Below, one piece after another: positions 62,093 through 64,000 of a DNA stretch of 64,000 bases. The notes beneath the pieces are model-generated. The model ran no database searches. It was not told the origin of the DNA and saw only the letters and a program-made list of their open reading frames with translations. Location: the NCBI RefSeq assembly GCF_001640805.2, contig NC_066835.1, positions 4,919,434 through 4,983,433 on the forward strand, given 5' to 3'. The position numbers were made by a program, and so were the translations under genes. This stretch comes from Lates calcarifer. Taxonomy: Eukaryota > Chordata > Actinopteri > Centropomidae. Positions within the stretch are counted from its first letter, which is position 1. Each line of letters opens with the position of its first letter.

Positions 62093-62126
62093 TGTGTGTG
62101 TGTGTGTGTGTTTAAGTTGTGCAAAC

Positions 62127-62163
<37 letters not shown>

Positions 62164-62172
62164 TTTTTTTTT
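62093..62172. repeat. Two GT microsatellites and a poly-T tract
   Basis: GT runs at 62093-62111 and 62131-62160, then a T run at 62161-62172. Confidence 0.9.
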
Positions 62173-62885
62173 GCCATGCTGCTTAGAAATGTGTGTATCT
62201 GGATGTTGGGGGAGAAGAGGCAGTGCTGCAAAACGGAGTAAGGGGAAAAACTGGAAACAAATTCATGCACTTAGTTGAGCAAATTGAGCATTTATGGTTT
62301 TGGTTTTTGAATTTCTGGAACATCATGAAATTCAGAGAAATCTAGACCAGAAGGCAGGGATTTTGTTTAATTCTGAGGCGAAGGCAGGGAGTAACAGAAA
62401 ATATGAAAAATTGGATCCTTGGCATAAATATGGCAGGCTAAATTTTTATGAATTTCTGCACAACACTGTGGTGAAAGCCAATTTTGATGTTAGCAAAACC
62501 GAAGGGAATCAAATTTTCAGGTCATGATGGAGCAGAAATACACAAACACAAAACACACACAACTGAATTTTTCTCTGGGACCACCATAGGACACATCAAA
62601 ATAAATATCTGTCTGTCTTTCCTCTTCCCTGTCTTTGTCTCTCTCTGTCTCTTGTTACCTGTCGTCCGAGTTGACAGAATCATACATGGCACCAATTACC
62701 TCGGTCTCTGCCTGTCAACTGGAGGAGAGCAAAGCCAGAGGGAGTCAAAATGACAGCAGAGCATCTCTTTACCCTTCACTGTGGGGTTAGAGGCTCACAC
62801 AGTAGCTGGGATACTCATCTCTGATGAGTGTGAAGTATGCATCTGTGTGTGGGTGTGTATGACACTACACTAACCCAATACAGTA

Positions 62886-63115
62886 CATCAGAACTTTATT
62901 GACTTTTAAGGAAAAGTAATGTTGGTTGATCAGTCCACTACTTTGGTCCAGACTATTTCAGTAATTATGGGATGGACTGCCATGAAATTTTTGGGCACTG
63001 AGGTACCCACATGATGACTCAAATTGACTTTGGTAATCCTCTAACTTCTCAGTTGGTGCTGCCATGAGGTTGACATTTGTGGTTTTAAGTAAAAATTCAT
63101 ACTGATTACAATCAA
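62886..63115. repeat. Degenerate teleost repeat, 5' portion
   Basis: TTTGGTCCAGACTATTTCAG, GATGGACTGCCATGAAATTT, GACTTTGGTAATCCTCTAAC and CCATGAGGTTGACATTTGTG are in the order of a very common percomorph repeat. The copy is diverged. Confidence 0.7.
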
Positions 63116-63649
63116 ATTTGGGACAGACATCCACGTTCATCACGACATCAGTATGAATTTTAAAACCTAAGGGTTTTATAATTCAAGTTCCTCTGACTTT
63201 ACAACAAGCGCTATTATGTGGTAAACATTTTAATTTGTCAAATAAATAGCAGAAACTGGAACTTCCCAAAGCAATTTAATATTGTTATTCATTGAATATT
63301 TCTGCTTTCTGCAAACTTCAACAAACATAATTTCCCATAAGCCTTGGACCATCCAGGGTTAAATGTTGACAAAAGACAAAAGATCCATTAGAGCCAAGTC
63401 AAGAATCTGCAGCTAGCACAGACAGCACTGTGCAGACCTATTTTAGCTGGTGTAGAATACTGCCAACAAGTTAGAAAATGCTGTGTTGGTGAATTTTATG
63501 GATATGGATGAAACAAAGTTACAATGGTATAATGCCACATTCACCTCTTATTGTTTAAAATACGACCTCAGCTCTCACTTTCTCAGTCAGTGATGAAATT
63601 CCATCAAAACTAAAACATTTCCCATCAACCTCTGCTGTGTATACTGTTT

Positions 63650-63780
63650 ATAAGCCAATATTAGCATGCTGAACAACACCATGTCAGCATTGTCACTGTA
63701 AGCATGTTGATGTTTAGCTCTGTTAGCATTTAGCTTTGTTAGCAATTTGCTAAACCTGTTAAATATCTGCTATCTAACTG
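63650..63780. repeat. Degenerate teleost repeat, GTTAGCAT portion
   Basis: TTAGCATGCTGAACAACACC, CAGCATTGTCACTGTAAGCA and TGTTAGCATTTAGCTTTGTT match the GTTAGCAT-rich part of the same family as 2440-2580. It is probably one old insertion together with 62886-63115, separated by later sequence. Confidence 0.6.
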
Positions 63781-64000
63781 AATCTAATGAGGCCAGTCTT
63801 AAGTATGTACCTGATATATTATTGTTCACAGGTTATTTATGGAGCGGTCTTAACCTGAATTGAGCATAGTGGAATATTTTAATTGCAATCAACACAAGTA
63901 TCCATAAATGTGTTTTATTAGGATTGTTATTCTGGACTTTAGAGCACTATTATCTCAAAGCTGCTGCAGAAGCCTTTTCCTTGCCAAGAACAAAGCCCAG

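Larger units (their letters stand above)
48491..64000. other. Gene-poor right flank, no supported gene
   Basis: No coding exon is recognised across 15 kb. Open frames are short and many overlap microsatellites. The region holds several microsatellites, three recognisable degenerate teleost repeats, one MITE-like element and two perfect hairpins. Non-repetitive stretches such as 53700-54120 and 61540-61720 could be long-range regulatory DNA of neighbouring genes. It could also be intronic sequence of a large gene beyond the window; nothing seen decides this. Confidence 0.6.

Overview
This window is teleost fish nuclear DNA, probably from a percomorph. The evidence is intron-rich genes with GT-AG splice sites, many CA/GT/GA microsatellites, and degenerate copies of interspersed repeats familiar from percomorph genomes. 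It holds five protein-coding genes in a compact block from about 9.6 to 48.3 kb, flanked by gene-poor DNA at 1-9.5 kb and 48.5-64 kb. I found no bacterial-type operon, CRISPR array, rRNA or tRNA.

Layout. Three genes lie on the plus strand. kpna6 (importin alpha-7 type, CDS 9725-17654, 14 exons) is followed by a probable 5-kb 3'UTR. txlna (alpha-taxilin, CDS 23989-28701, 10 coding exons plus a likely non-coding first exon) comes next, then eif3i (translation initiation factor 3 subunit I, CDS 31651-34880, 11 exons). Two genes follow on the minus strand: hdac1 (histone deacetylase 1, CDS 42531 to 36391, 12 coding exons) and marcksl1 (MARCKS-like 1, CDS 48059 to 46403, 2 exons). All exon boundaries were read by hand from the sequence, and the reading frame was checked across each junction. 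The gene set matches the human 1p35 KPNA6-TXLNA-EIF3I-HDAC1-MARCKSL1 neighbourhood. The genes I remember between TXLNA and EIF3I, and between EIF3I and HDAC1, are absent here, and hdac1 points the other way, tail to tail with eif3i.

Roles. These are mostly housekeeping or growth genes that share a neighbourhood rather than a pathway: nuclear import (kpna6), syntaxin-linked vesicle traffic (txlna), translation initiation (eif3i), chromatin deacetylation (hdac1) and membrane-actin signalling (marcksl1).

Most notable observations. (1) A one-base insertion in kpna6 exon 8 breaks the frame of an otherwise intact gene. (2) eif3i intron 3 is a textbook U12-type (minor spliceosome) intron. (3) Clusters of a GCTAACGTTAGC-like palindromic motif sit in the first introns of four of the five genes. 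(4) The right flank holds an apparently unnamed MITE-like element with long inverted ends and a perfect hairpin whose two arms both match the NF-kB consensus. (5) The marcksl1 effector domain seems to lack the third serine of the canonical MARCKS domain. The flanking gene-poor regions may hold conserved non-coding regulatory DNA, but that cannot be shown from one sequence.
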